Made by a program: the position numbers and the translations under genes
Assembly: GCA_022497145.1 (NCBI GenBank)
Contig: MU385873.1
Span: 1-64,000 of the forward strand
Source of the DNA: Rostrohypoxylon terebratum
Lineage: Eukaryota; Ascomycota; Sordariomycetes; Xylariales; Hypoxylaceae
DNA length: 64,000 nucleotides
Direction of reading: 5' to 3'
Shown here: one piece after another, positions 1 to 11,774 of the stretch
Position numbering within the stretch: position 1 is the stretch's first letter
Layout: every line of letters begins with the position of its first letter
Notes under the pieces: model-generated
What the model saw: the letters and a program-made list of their open reading frames with translations, nothing else
Databases searched by the model: none
Told to the model about the DNA's origin: nothing

Positions 1-1279
1 TGGAGATCACTTCCTTCCGGTGTTTTGCCGTGATTGGTCGTAGATGTTTTCGTTGTGGGTCTTCTTTCGAGGCTTAGTTTTCAGGATTGTGACACAAAAA
101 TCTCGCTATGATGCAACTCACTAAAATCATAGTAGAGCTCTATCGTAACTTCAACATAAATTTAGCCGACGCAGACAAGCAATGGACAGTGTCGGGTGGC
201 TGGCTTACTCGACAGACGGAGATGGACATGGTGTTGTCAAAAAGGAACTGACTCTTACCTAGGACCTAGGTACCTATGTACAATACATATGGGTAGATAA
301 GCCAGCGCATTGGCCAGGTAGATGTGAGGTAGGGCGTCGGCCTAGATACCTCGTAGTTAAGTAGTACGTAAAATACCTATCTCCTATGTACATTGTATGT
401 GGCTTTACACTGCAGTAAAAGTCACTTCAGCCATCGTCAATCCATGGCTACCTAGGCACCTAAAAGCATATTGCTTAAGACATACTTACAATGACAAGTC
501 AACCGCAAATGAGGTCAAATTAGCCTATGGGGGAGAGCGTGGAGGCGGGGCGGAGGATCATGCTGCAATGAGAGATCTTAGGGATCTTAAAGTGAGATCG
601 AGATCCGCTGGTTGTATCTGCAGTACTTTCGCGGGAGTAGATTCATTTTCTTGATACACGCCAGCCCGGCAGCCTGCTTCTAAGTTACACGATAATCTTG
701 GAAGACATAAATATCACAGCCATGGCTGCCATGCTAGGCAAGCAAGCCCCCGAGAATTTACAAGAATCGACTAACGTTTTAGCGCAAACGACGTGCGCTA
801 TTGATGTACGTCACCTTGAGGCTTGAGATCGGGACCGAATGCTAGGTACTTATCCGTGGATGTTCTAAAACGCCACCGGATCCCAAGTCCGATACATTAG
901 ATTCCCTTAACTACCTGGTACCCAGATACCTGACCTAGTGGATGTGCCACAATGCGGATCTAAAGACCTGAGAAATCGATGACTTGTGACCTCGGTACTA
1001 GGTACCTAGGGGTACGTTGACGTGCGAAGAGGTGCGAAGAGCTCCAAAACAACATATGCCGGGAAATGCGATACCTGACCTATATAGGCACACACAAGAG
1101 TCTTTCTAGACAGCCCTACCGATTTCAAGTCCGTGGTTAGACCTCCGGCGTCTAAGTACGCAGTAGAGACTTCAAGCGACAGTCCTAGTAGTCTTACGCT
1201 TTGTTTCGCTGAGATTTTCAGTTCGCTTGTCAAGTTCGGACAAGGTTTGAATCCCAGCGGCCAGACGGAACAAGTGGTG
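1..1279. other. Intergenic, no gene supported
   Basis: AT-rich intergenic DNA with scattered stop codons in all frames. It contains two copies of the dispersed CCTAGG palindrome (about 258-277 and 998-1010). I see no exon with convincing protein character. Confidence 0.6.
258..277. repeat. Dispersed CCTAGGACCTAGG palindromic motif (first copy)
   Basis: One of at least eight copies of a short palindrome-rich motif built from CCTAGG and GGTACC. Others lie at 998-1010, 2661-2678 (inside an intron of the DUF726 gene), 4381-4396, 11675-11692, 12963-12983, 52722-52737 and 62581-62593. None is within an exon. Confidence 0.8.
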
Positions 1280-1500
1280 CTTTTAAGACACGGAGGCTTT
1301 TCGATTATGACTGGCGAAGCGACATGTGAAGCTTGGAGGGATTGTCCGACGACGTGTGTTCAAGATTTCTGTCTCGCGAATGCAAGTGATGCTGGAGTCG
1401 CTATCGATATTACAGCACTAGAGTCTGGACATTCTCCTTATTTCAAATTCGCGCAGGAACTGGCTGAATCAGTAGTTAGTGTTTCTTCAACTAGAGATGT
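1280..1500 (+). pseudogene. Relic of an alpha/beta hydrolase C-terminus
   Basis: An open stretch of the plus strand reads like the C-terminal end of a fungal alpha/beta hydrolase (AB_hydrolase_6 / methylesterase-like). A C-x-x-x-x-D-C-P stretch comes where these enzymes carry the CTxDxxIP strand holding the third triad residue. About 30 residues later comes ESGHSPYFKFAQELAESVV, which resembles the family's xSGHSP-F-x-x-P-EELA ending with the catalytic His. No matching N-terminal half (HG oxyanion motif, GxSxG elbow) is seen upstream, and the open frame has no ATG at a sensible place; the longest open frame would need a GTG. I infer a truncated or decayed gene. The family call rests on pattern resemblance only. 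Confidence 0.35.
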
Positions 1501-1974
1501 GAAGAGTCGGCGGGTTGATTTGGGAGGCACCTACCTAGCTAGATGCCTGTATACCATTAGGAGCCCTTATAAACAACTTGATGCAATACAATCTATGGCC
1601 AAAAAAAAAAGGAAATACACTACAGGCACATTAGACCGATATCTCGCATGCATCAGAAATAAAATGTGCACGAAACCCCATGGCCAATCGAATTATCTAT
1701 CTCACAGTGGCTTACCTGCCACGGCTCGGGTCAACATATGTAGGTGTTCTGTCTACTCGGTCAATCAAAACTAATAATCAGGTTCCTCCTTAGATGTCGA
1801 ATTAATATGCTAAGTTAGTAACCAGGCTATCCTTGTACGGCACAGGCGCCTTCAAAGTCGTATATCGACTAACCTAATCATAACGAAGGCTCATGTGCTA
1901 AGGGCTAAAGCCACTCACGGATCCACTGGGGAAATTTTCTATGCCGCGGTGTTTCCAGACAAGATCGCTTGGTG
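1501..1974. other. Intergenic, no gene seen
   Basis: Region between the hydrolase relic and the 3' end of the DUF726 gene. The relic's open frame continues to about 1774 but loses protein character (an AAAAAAAAAGG tract and Lys-rich codons). Confidence 0.5.
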
Positions 1975-4199
1975 CTAATTTGACTTATTCTTCTCCTCTA
2001 TTTCCAGTTCCATTTTCTTAACCTCGTCACTTAGCCCCTCCTCATCACCGACAACCGGGGGATCAGTGCTAGTTTCGGCGGCTTGACGCTGCTCTTCTTC
2101 GTTCTTTTCTTGCTCTGCGAGCTTCCGTTCTTCATGTCCAAGTTCCTGGAAATCAATATCCTCGAAACCGATTCGTTTGAGGATAGGAGCGGTTGCATGA
2201 CGATATAACGTGTGGCCGTTGACTAGATCTCCGACTTCGACATTCTCGACCCCTTTGACATTGAGTACTGGACCTAGTCCGGCTACACCGAATTGGATGC
2301 TATTCGTTCTAGATAAGAAAGCGAGGATGTAATCTTTCGTGCTGTAGATGTTGACCACTCTACCTGTGACGACGGAACGGATCCGACGCCAGTCAGCAGT
2401 TTTGCTGGGAGCTGGTGCGCCAAGCATTATCGCGTTTTCAACGAGTCCAAAGGCTCTCCGTTCGGCGAGCTGTTGAAGACATACGTAGATGACTTTAGCA
2501 CCAAGTGAGTACCCTACGAGCGTGACAGGTCGCTCGCCCTGCGCTTTGTTGATGAGAGCATCCGCAAGCACCTGTCCTGCCTTTTGTGCTCGCTGATTGG
2601 CGATGTACCAAGGGTTGTCGATGAGATGACGAGCTTTCTACATGCGCATTAGTAATCTAAGTACCTAGGACCTAGGTATATGAGGATCAAATGCCTCGGA
2701 AACCACTTTTCAGGAAAAATCACCTCGCCTTTGACTTACCAACAGGGCCAATGGCCACAAGCCAGCCGTCAAGGCAGCGAGCACGGTGCGTTTGATGATC
2801 CCGGATTTTGCGTATGACCAAGCAGCGGAAGTAACCAGAGTAGTGAGTGCGTTACCCAAACTCATCAAAGCTTCGAGCTCAAAGCGGAGAGCGAAAGTCT
2901 CTTGGCCTGGTCCAATGCATTTCCAGGGACCAACCACGTCATCCTCACTACCCAGCCAGCCTGATATGCCAATAGCAACCCGTAAACGACGTGCTTCTAT
3001 CTCGTTCTCTGATCCGCTGGTGGGCACGAATGCGAAATCTTCCACGTCTCTGGTATATCGCTCCACTGTAGTGTCTGCTGTAAGCATATTACCTCGAGGA
3101 CAGCATAATGGGGGTTGGCTAGGTGCTCACTAGCTTTACTTGTCATCCTAGCGCCGTAAGCCCCGAATAAACTGCCGACAAGGACACCACTCCCAGCTAG
3201 AGCCCCGAGGTAGCCGGCAGTAGCAGTGGCTCCGAGGCCGATTCCACCCAAGACAGTACCGAGACCGGACGCCAAGAGGGGGGCCGCCAGACCGCCCGTG
3301 ATACCGATGAGGGCTGCGCCGGCAACTCCAGCAATGCCCATCTTCCATCTACGGGATGTGCGATTCTGGTCGGCTCGTTTCTTGGCCTCCTCGTCCGCCA
3401 TCATTTTCTCTGCTGCTGTCAGGAGGCCGCGAGCCACCTCCTTCTCGTCCTCGGAAAGCATTGCGACTGGCAGTCCTAGACTCGTAGTCAAGTATAACAA
3501 GAGGGTCCGGGAGTGTGCATTGTAGTGTTCCAAGCTTAGTAGGAGTAAGAGCACTGAGTGAAGAATCAGCGACCTCTTCTCTCTCGCTACTTTACGTAGC
3601 GGGGTTTCTATGGGGGCATAGATCTTCAGCTGTGCTTCAGCAAGCTCATCTTCATTCTCATTAGTTCTCGTTTCGTCTTGACTTGATTCAGGCCTCGAAT
3701 GTAATATTTTGGGTTCGGCTTCCTTTGATTGTTTCTTGGCCGTTTCTCTAGAGTTGACGACTTCGCCGACACGGAGTATGATGCTGTCTCTCCAGTCGTC
3801 AAAGAAGTCTAGAGCACTATTCTTCAGCTTGACCATTCTCTCTTCACCAACTTCCTTCTCTAGCTTGGTTTTCTTGTTGTGGTCTTTCTCTGGTGCCTTT
3901 TGACTATCCTCGTTTCGGTCATCGTGGGATATTTGATCGGGACCAACAGGTTCTTCCTTTTCACTTGTTTGTATAGCAACTTGGTCCACTGCAGATTGAG
4001 AGGCTGTCTCCTGAGGATCAAATGTGTCGACGATTCGTTTTCGCATAAGTTCAGTAATGTCACAAATGAGAATTGTAAGGGCACTACGATCTTCATCAGT
4101 CTCTAAGACGGTTGTCAGCGACTCTCCTTCGTTATCCTGGTGCTGTTCGGTTGGCTCAGCATCGCCACCACCCAAGAACTTGTTGGCTTTCCGAAACAT
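1975..4199 (-). CDS. DUF726 family membrane alpha/beta hydrolase (TMCO4-like)
   Basis: Three exons on the minus strand: 4199-3131, 3065-2740 and 2637-1975; introns of 65 and 102 nt, phases 1 and 0; 685 aa. The N-terminal 270 residues are acidic and charged, probably coiled-coil. Residues about 285-350 are a Gly/Ala-rich hydrophobic block, probably membrane-associated, followed by the family motif VEDFAF. The hydrolase core has the nucleophile elbow GYSLGA (Ser about 509), a later Asp in STKD and a GHTLYR His, giving a plausible Ser-Asp-His triad. The C-terminus is a charged Glu/Lys tail. Family members include human TMCO4 and yeast YFL034W/Mil1; their substrate is not established. For intron 1 the acceptor at 3066 was preferred over an in-frame one 12 nt earlier because it gives MTSKAMERYTRDVEDFAF, the family's usual spacing. 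ATG at 4199 is the first in frame. Confidence 0.88.
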
Positions 4200-4754
4200 G
4201 ATTGTAGTTTTGATGATAAATCATCTCTTGGGTGAGCATTGTTTTCGATAGACAGCAAGAAGTAGATTTTGATTGAATGGTACGAACGTCGAAGGACTTG
4301 GACTTGAGGAGATTACCTAGTATTACATTACATAGGTACGGCTTACCTACTGCCTACTAGTAGAGGTATGACCTTATGTAGGTCCTAGGACCTAGGTTAG
4401 GTACCTACCAGGCAGCCAGGTACCTACCTAAGCCTTAAGGTCATAATGTCCTACATAGTAAGCTCCGACTGGCGACTGCCTCCTACGTCATCTATCCGGA
4501 TCACACTTATAGCGATAAGATACCTACCTAATCGATATGTGCTTAATACAAATGATTCACATAGAGAGGAGCGAAAGGGAATTTCCGAAATTCTCCACAT
4601 TTCTCCAACACCTCCAAATTCTTCAGGTATTCTGGTATGGATGTCTGCTTTCAACAAAAACATCATCCAATTTCAATCCTGATATCGCATCATCAGAATA
4701 TACACTATATTATTCCAGATTGCAACACTATATCCGATTCAAACTTAGAGTAAC
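4200..4754. other. Intergenic, upstream of DUF726 gene
   Basis: Promoter-side DNA of the minus-strand DUF726 gene. It contains a CCTAGGACCTAGG palindrome at about 4381-4396 and several CTACCTA repeats; no gene seen. Confidence 0.5.
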
Positions 4755-4932
4755 TATCTGTATCTCCCAAAGTGCCAACTAACTACAATACATGAATCCC
4801 TGAGAAAATCAAAGAACGCACCCAATCAAATGTTGACAAAGCCTTACTAAGACTCTCTTGACCAATAAGACTTCAGATTTATTGGGTCTTTTTTGTACTG
4901 TAGTTAGTTGGCACTTCGGGAGATACTGTATA
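4755..4932. mobile_element. 178-bp inverted-repeat element (MITE, Tc1/mariner-like)
   Basis: The left end (about 4757-4792) and the reverse complement of the right end (about 4894-4930) share roughly 35 bp with few mismatches: C[AT]GTATCTCCC[AG]AAGTG followed by CCAACTAACTACA[AG]TAC. TA dinucleotides flank both ends, as expected for Tc1/mariner insertion. The interior has no ORF and holds short AT-rich sequence. This fits a non-autonomous miniature element. The superfamily assignment is inferred from the TA flank and the C-A-G-T start of the right terminus. Confidence 0.6.
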
Positions 4933-4965
4933 CCTGGGACACAAGTACTAATCTTTCTGTCACGT

Positions 4966-6061
4966 CTACGACGTCTCATTCGATAGCGTCATGTTATTCG
5001 ACTCACTGGCAGAGCCGAGCGTGTCCAAATATTTGCGCATGGCGTCGTCGGTTTCGCTACCGATATAGAAATTCCCAAGAAGCTGAGCTGTCATTTCGGC
5101 ATGCGTGACCACTCCGAGACGGATTGCGTCATGCATCATCTCCATCAGAGAATGCTGGGTCACAGCACGTCTTACGCGTTCTGCGATGTGGTAATCTGGT
5201 TAACACGGGCGCCTTTCCCACAGGGAGAATCAATAAAATGAGGGGCTTTGGAACTGACTCTTCACGACTTTGTTCCGACTCTTGAGTATCTTGATCTCAT
5301 ACTTGATCAACGCAGACTTTGGATACTCCGTCTTCAGCCCAACTTCATGCCCGAGGCTAGTGATGATGTAGTCGAGAGGTTGGCTATCAAAATTAAAGTA
5401 TCTTGCGGGCACTGTTGAAGCAGTTAGTTTGGCGGGGTTTCTTCGAGGTCCGTGTGGGATCGTCAACGCATACAGGTGCTATCCTCCTCCCTCTCCTTCG
5501 AGTTCGTGACCTCCAGCCGGATGCTAGACTGGTTTACATTGGCTCTTTCCAATATTTCTCGAATCGCTTCGTCATCCTCTGTCCCCAGTTGAGTATACCC
5601 AGAGCGAAAGCCGGTGCTTCTTGGGAAAGCCTACTATAAATGATGATGCCTTTCTCAAAGCGAGCGTCTGCCGAGTAACACATAAGGAAGAATACATCGA
5701 CAAAGCCGATCAGGCGGACTTTCCCGGCCCACCTTTCGCCATTAATCAAGACTTCCCACGGATGGATGTCGCTATTTAAACCATGGTCAGAAGGCGTCAC
5801 GAGAGAAAGAGTAGTATGCAAGAGTTTGAACAACAAACGTACTAATCGCATTCCAGAGATTTGTCCTGGATGGACCTGTCGAAAACCTTCAATACGCGAT
5901 GATAGGATGCCATTTGATCCGGTCTCGTACTCTCAACGAAATTTTGCAAAATAATCAAGAATCAAAAGGAAACCTCAACTCACATAACTCGCAATCAGCA
6001 GCTCGGATGATCCAGTGACTGTTATCAAGTCCTCTGTCTTTTCTACAAAGAAATAGTTCCC
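4966..6061 (-). CDS. Unrecognised multi-exon protein (5' end unresolved)
   Basis: Six consecutive minus-strand exons join in frame: 6061-5984, 5931-5843, 5771-5635, 5578-5474, 5411-5259 and 5195-4966, totalling 264 codons with the stop. Introns are 52-71 nt; one has CTAAC as branch point and one starts with GTCAGT. The resulting protein reads continuously (for example LECDYDIHPWEVLINGERW and EDDEAIREILERANVNQSS) although each exon alone would stop within a few codons, which is good evidence for a genuine spliced gene. No signal peptide or catalytic motif is seen; the C-terminal third is helical and hydrophilic, followed by a Ser/Asn-rich tail. The first exon and the ATG lie upstream of 6061, probably within 6061-6290, but could not be placed. 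I do not recognise the family. The acceptor at 5932 is GAG rather than the usual YAG. Confidence 0.55.
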
Positions 6062-6129
6062 CTATAATCCTCATATTATGGTGTTGACCGAGATTGGACA
6101 GTACCCCGATTTCTCACAGTCTCACTATG

Positions 6130-6784
6130 ACGCCCCCCGAAATATTGCCAGCTGAACACCCAGCTTGGGTATGCTTACTGCAGAGCTTGCTGCCACATCC
6201 CCAAATCTAGCTTCTAAGAGGCCGCGATAAGACTACCCCAAACCCAACGCCCATGATCGCCGACCGAACCATTCCGCCATCCTCAATTAATATATCGATG
6301 AATAATCGATGGACATTCAAGAAGAGTGAACCGAGCCTAGCCAAATTTATTGACGATTGATATCATGAAAATTGGCAATGCGGCTGAAAAGCAGAGATAT
6401 GAGAAGCCTTTGCGGTGTTGACAAGTGGCCACCCCTGGCAGCGATTGGTTATGAACTCACATATATGATATAGGACATGCACTTGTAAGCCTACTAGGCA
6501 ATTTACCTAGGTGCCTAAGGTACGGACTGAGAGTCGAAGAGGGAAAGGATCTCTGCGGTGAACCAATATGATTTATCACTATGTTACATCCAACGGGTGA
6601 TCATGAAGAAGCTTGTGGTGCTCGCGGGTAGCTTTTAATCTAAGGTCAGGGCTTTCTCGAGTAGGAGACAGGCCTGAACTCATCTATTTCTAGCAGACAA
6701 AAATGGGATAGCACCTGCGCCATCAGGTCTCATCGTTCTGTTCATCAATTTTCTCTCTCCATTACGCTTTTCGATACCGCTAAG
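6130..6784. other. Intergenic between divergent genes
   Basis: Shared upstream region of the minus-strand unknown gene and the plus-strand HET gene. It may hold the missing first exon of the former. A pyrimidine-rich tract (about 6740-6765) precedes the HET start. Confidence 0.5.
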
Positions 6785-9700
6785 ATGTCGAAAGCAACGG
6801 CAGAGTACATCACCGCAAAGGCTGTTGACTTGCAGGCTAAGTCAACAGCGGCCTACGAGATTGCCATCAGCAAAAATCCAGACAAGATCCATGCCATGTT
6901 GAACGTTTGGCTTGTCCCTGAGTTTAAGCCCACCTTTTACGACGAACAACACCGATACCCCAAAGGGTTCTCGGCAGCATCAGGCCTTGACGATATCGAG
7001 TTATTAGACCCGTCCTACTCGTCGGCTATTGCGGAACCCGGTGGTCGAGAAGGCCGATATCCCGTACGAATGATTGACCTCGAAACGAGGAATTTTATCG
7101 ATTATCCTAGCATAGGTTCACAAAGCCAGTACTGCATCCTCTCGCACAGTTGGAAGGGAAACGAGGTCAATTATAAATACATCGGCGACGCCAAGTTCAA
7201 AGCTTTCAACCGTGTGCTAGCGGCTGCTCGGGTCGGCACGATTACCACTGACAAGGCGTTTGCAAGTACCACCCTACCCAACGACATCGATATGATTAAG
7301 TACCAATGCGATTTGGATATTGCTGAAAAGGAAGAGCGAATAAAGTCGCTGGCGAACAGGGACAATGTGGTATCCAAACTTCGGCTTAGCAACGCCAACA
7401 ACATAGTCGAGGAACTACTCTCGTGGCGGGTCGATGTCCAGATCGTGGAAAAAGGACACGATGGTCGGGGTGGGCTTCAACGGGCTAAGGCTAATGTCGC
7501 GACGGCGCTTGCTGCTCGCGACTACGAGAGTATGGAGGGCGAAGTCTTCAAGCAATTCTTAGGCGACATCGGCCTCGATGACGACAAGATCAGCAAGGTC
7601 ATCAATGATGACACGGGTAACCAACTAGAGGCAGAGATAAGAAATGCACAGAAAGCCCTTGCCCGAGAAAAGCAGAAGCAACTCGAGGAATCCGAGAAAA
7701 TCCAGTTCTTTGACCGCCACAGCCATATCCGTGAAGCGATCGACGATTTGATTGGTTGTCTACAGCGAAAGAAATCCATGGTCAAGATTGATCAGGCTAT
7801 TGAGAGATCCAAGGAGATCTTCGACAAGAATCCATTTCAAAGAACAGAGAAACAGTACCTATGGATTGACTCATGCTGCATCAATAGAGGTGACGATGGG
7901 GAGTATGCAAAAAGCATTTCATCTATGGGAGAATGGTATAAGAATGCGGAATTCTGTCTCGTCCACCTAGATACCAATAGGGGAGTTCCCAGAGACTCCC
8001 TGGAGGATTGGCGGGTTCTCAACTCCATTGTACCTCGTCCGCAACCCAACATCACAAAGTACGAAGATATCGCCACCCATAGCCCAGAGTGGTCAACCCG
8101 AGCCTGGACACTCCAAGAGCTTGTTATGAGTAAGACGACTTTCTACGTGAATTCCGCCTGGGAGCTGCTGAGCAGAGCAGTTGAATACCTCGGGCCATGG
8201 TACTATTTGTGCCCGTTTGTTTCTCTTTACGTCTCCATGGATACTCATAATCCATATTTGTCGATTTTCAAGAATAAGGATTCCGCGGCATCCTTGGCGC
8301 GTGCTTTGGATACGAGTGGTATACAGGTATGGAGAAATGTTCCATTTTTCGCTTTTTCTTAATATCCATATTAGCGATCTCGTGCTACATTTCATAAATT
8401 TCAATCCATGGCTTACATTTGATGCAGTACCATCTTCGGGATCCCGGTTCGAGCCATGAGGCTATTATCATTGCTCAGAAACTCATTACCATGCTCGAAA
8501 TATTGGACCTACACATACCAAGAGATATTGAAACAGATACGGCAAGATCTCGCATCACCCAATCAGCCTTCGTTTCTGTTTCAAGCTTGACTACTCCAAC
8601 CCAGGGGCCGCCAAACGACTCGAAGCGGCTCCTTCACAACATATTGGAAGTGCTTCAACCACATCTAACTAATCCCCGAGTCATTCCATCTGCAGATCGA
8701 GCGAGGCACGCAATCAACATCATCCTTCAAGCTCTGGTCAATCTCATAAAGCAACCAGTCCTTGACGATAGAGCCTATATTGCCCACTTCGGAAATGTTC
8801 CAAAACTTGATCTCTGGCAACAAGGGCTGATCAGAAGTCACTTCTCAACTCAAAAGGTCATGTCCCTTGTATGCGGGAGAGACGCGACCGTTTTGACCGA
8901 CAAGGCATATTGTCTCATGGGCATGCTTGGGGTGAGATTTCCTACCTTTCCCGCAGAAGGTCTCACAAAAGCTCTCTGTCGACTGCTAGATGAAGTTGTC
9001 ATCTCCTCCAATGATGTATCTGTTTTCAATTGGACTGGAAAACAAAATGGGAGCCCCATTAAAGGACGGTCATTATACCCTTCTTCACCAGAAGCCTTCA
9101 AATTCGATCATGATGAGAAGCGCAAGAAACAGAAGGACCAGAAGCTGGCAGAACTGCTCCAGATGGAGCGCTACGAGGTCATGTCGGATTTTCTAGCTGT
9201 ATCCGGCATGCTTATAGATGCCATCAAGTTTGTCAAGGACCGAAAGAAGAAGAACATCCCTATCCATTGGGTGAAGGCGATTTTGGCGGTTATTAAAAGA
9301 GAAAAATTCGAGCTCTTCAAGCCCCACATCACAAACATTGGGAAGATACTCAAATACATTGAAACGGCATTCGATCATAATTCAGATGTCCAACCTAAGC
9401 CTACCGTGTCGCACTCTAGGTCCGGTTCTGGGGTTGACTATGTGATCTCCAAGGCAATTATCCCGTCCTCTCCTTCGCTCAGCTCGCTTTCTTCTCATTT
9501 CAAAACTCCATCTTTATCCAAGGACATGCCATCTTTCAAGTTCAATCGCAAGAAGCCCGAGCCCGAGGCAACGACCCCCAGAGCACCCTCTCCATCATTA
9601 TCTGGTCGTGGCTTGGGAAGTTTCAAGCCGTCGCTCAAAGGATTTGGAAGAAAAGAAACCGGAACTTCCCAAATTAGCACAACGCCGACCGAAGTCGGGA

Positions 9701-11456
9701 CACCAACCGCTGAGTCCGAGGCCCCTAGTTTGCCGTCAACTCCTACGACGCCATCGCTAACAGTATCCGATGTCCCAAAGCATGTTCTGGACGACCAGAT
9801 CTTGAACTACATTGCAAGCATTCAGCCCGTGGACAAGAATGGAGACGAGGAAGGAAGACCAATCGCATCTGAGCCAGAGCTACCAGCTGATTTGGCGAAG
9901 GTGCTAGCCGAAATCCCAGAACGGAAATTCCTGAAGCCGCCAATAAAGCCCGAGGAGATCGACACTATGATCTCACCCAACCCCATAATTATCAGGAATT
10001 CGGGAATTGAGGGCTTGTTCGACATTCAGCGAGTCATCGTATCGATGGCGCAGCCCGACAAACTTCGTCGGCAGATTAAGAATGCCGTCAGTCCATACCA
10101 GAAGATCACCGGTTGGTGCATCATCAGCACCGGCTTTGCTAGTAAGTGTGTCCTACTCATTAGTTATTTCTATGGCTGCATATATTTCTATTCGCAGGTT
10201 TTTAACAAGCCCTCTCTCACCATAATGCTTTCCGTGTACGAAGTAGCATACCTATTCAATCATTAATATGAGACTGCAGGGGTCATGGTCAGCTTCTCGA
10301 GTCCCAAATATACCCTCGAAAAAGAGCTTGACGTCATAGAAGCTGTCGAAAATAAGGTGCTCAAAGCAAAAGGGCAAGGGGAGGGTTCTGGTGAGAACGC
10401 CAACGCGACTGCTGGCACAGATGGACCCACGGAAAGGAACCAACGGTGGGCATCAGCTGTTGATACTTGGCACAAAGCCACCGCGGCCGGTGCCGCTAGG
10501 TTCAAGGGGGGCAGCGGCGGCGATAACAAGACGGACGACCTAGATTTCGAGAAGATAAGAGAAGAGGGTGCTATGGTGAGCAGAATGCTCAAGTTCGTCC
10601 AGGAGCCACAAATCACAGAAGTCGCCGGCGAATGGGTACTTGCTCGGTTTGCCGGCGTTCCTGGTGCGAAATGGTTCCTTTGTTATATGGAATTAGGTGG
10701 ATCCGGGCGCGATTTCTATGGACACCGGATTGCGACCGACGAAATTGATTTTCGCAATGCTTCGCCGGAAATGGGCCTCATGAAATATTGGGAATATTAT
10801 AGTAAGTAAATTGCCACCCTGTTTCTCGTTACCTACAATACCTAGGTACATTTTCAAGAATAAAATACTAATCAATGCACAGTGATGGAGAAGAAGTATA
10901 GGCTCTGCAGCATCCTGCAGAAGTTGATGGAGAGCAGGGATTGGGCCAACTTCAAGGAGGAGATGAGACAGAACCTCGTGGATAAAGTACCTGTTGAAGA
11001 GGTTAAAGAGGCCAAGCTCAACAGCCAGAAGGACAAGCCCGGCGATGACTCCAATGACTCTGATGACTCCGATGACGATGAACGTTTTGAGGAAATATCT
11101 GAAGCGATCAAGGAGCTAGGTGATATGGCAGTGACAGTCGGAGCAGGTCTCGCTCAGCAGTTCTACCAGTGGCGAGCAGAGAGTATGCTGAAAAGCCTAT
11201 CTGCTAAGATTCTCAAGAGGTTTCCAACGCATATGCAGACCGCCATGGAAAGTCTGGATGATAACAAGGACTTGATGCCTTCCAGTAAGTTGATGCCCGA
11301 GTCTCTCTTTCAACCTGCTGCCAGTTTGGTTACATGGAAGACAGTCGCTAATTCTTCGCTATAGTGTTTCACTCGGCTAAGAAAATTCATATGTTCTAAA
11401 TTGGTCTATGGTATTTCGCAGAGCTAGGAACCGAAAAGACGGGGGAACCTATGTGA
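6785..11456 (+). CDS. HET (heterokaryon incompatibility) domain protein
   Basis: Five exons: 6785-8326, 8428-10141, 10280-10801, 10883-11284 and 11422-11456 (phases 0,1,1,1), giving 1404 aa. HET-domain signatures: YCILSHSW (about 116-123), YLWIDSCCINR (about 358), SISSMGEWYKNAEFCLVHL and WSTRAWTLQELVMS (about 436). In typical HET domains the first two lie under 100 residues apart; here about 235 residues separate them, filled by a charged, predicted coiled-coil segment (about 175-340). After the HET domain comes a long helical region, a Ser/Thr/Pro-rich linker (about 840-960), and an acidic Asp/Ser run near 1300. HET proteins trigger programmed cell death on encountering a non-self partner; the partner here is unknown. 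The last intron leaves only 35 coding nt in the final exon, and alternatives there are possible. Confidence 0.85.
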
Positions 11457-11774
11457 AGATTGAGATACCTACTACTGAGGGCGGAAGATATTCGAACGCT
11501 TGGAGAAATGGAGAGATTGATTTCTTCCTCAGATCTACATATTCTGACCTAAGGTGTCGTAGAAAGATGATAGTAATGAATGAGGCATGACGACTCTGCT
11601 CGAGTACATATAAAATAGAAAAGCCATAAGAGTAGTGCGGTTTTTATGGATTCCTAATCATTATTTACTTACATACCTAGGACCTAGGTACCTTCAAATC
11701 TAGATTATTGGTTCATCACCAAGTTCATGTAAATAGTCAACCACAGGTATCGCGTACTCACAGCGAAAAGTACA
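11457..11774. other. Intergenic
   Basis: 3' region of the HET gene and upstream of the 2EXR gene. It contains a CCTAGGACCTAGGTACC palindrome (11675-11692) 80 bp before the 2EXR start; no gene seen. Confidence 0.5.

Noticed and set aside
1244..1254. GGTTTGAATCC, resembling a tRNA B box
   Set aside because: The flanking bases do not form a T stem and no acceptor-stem or anticodon-arm partner is found.
5534..5851. 105-codon minus-strand open frame as an independent gene
   Set aside because: It is produced by reading through two introns of the spliced unknown gene; the spliced reading is more protein-like.
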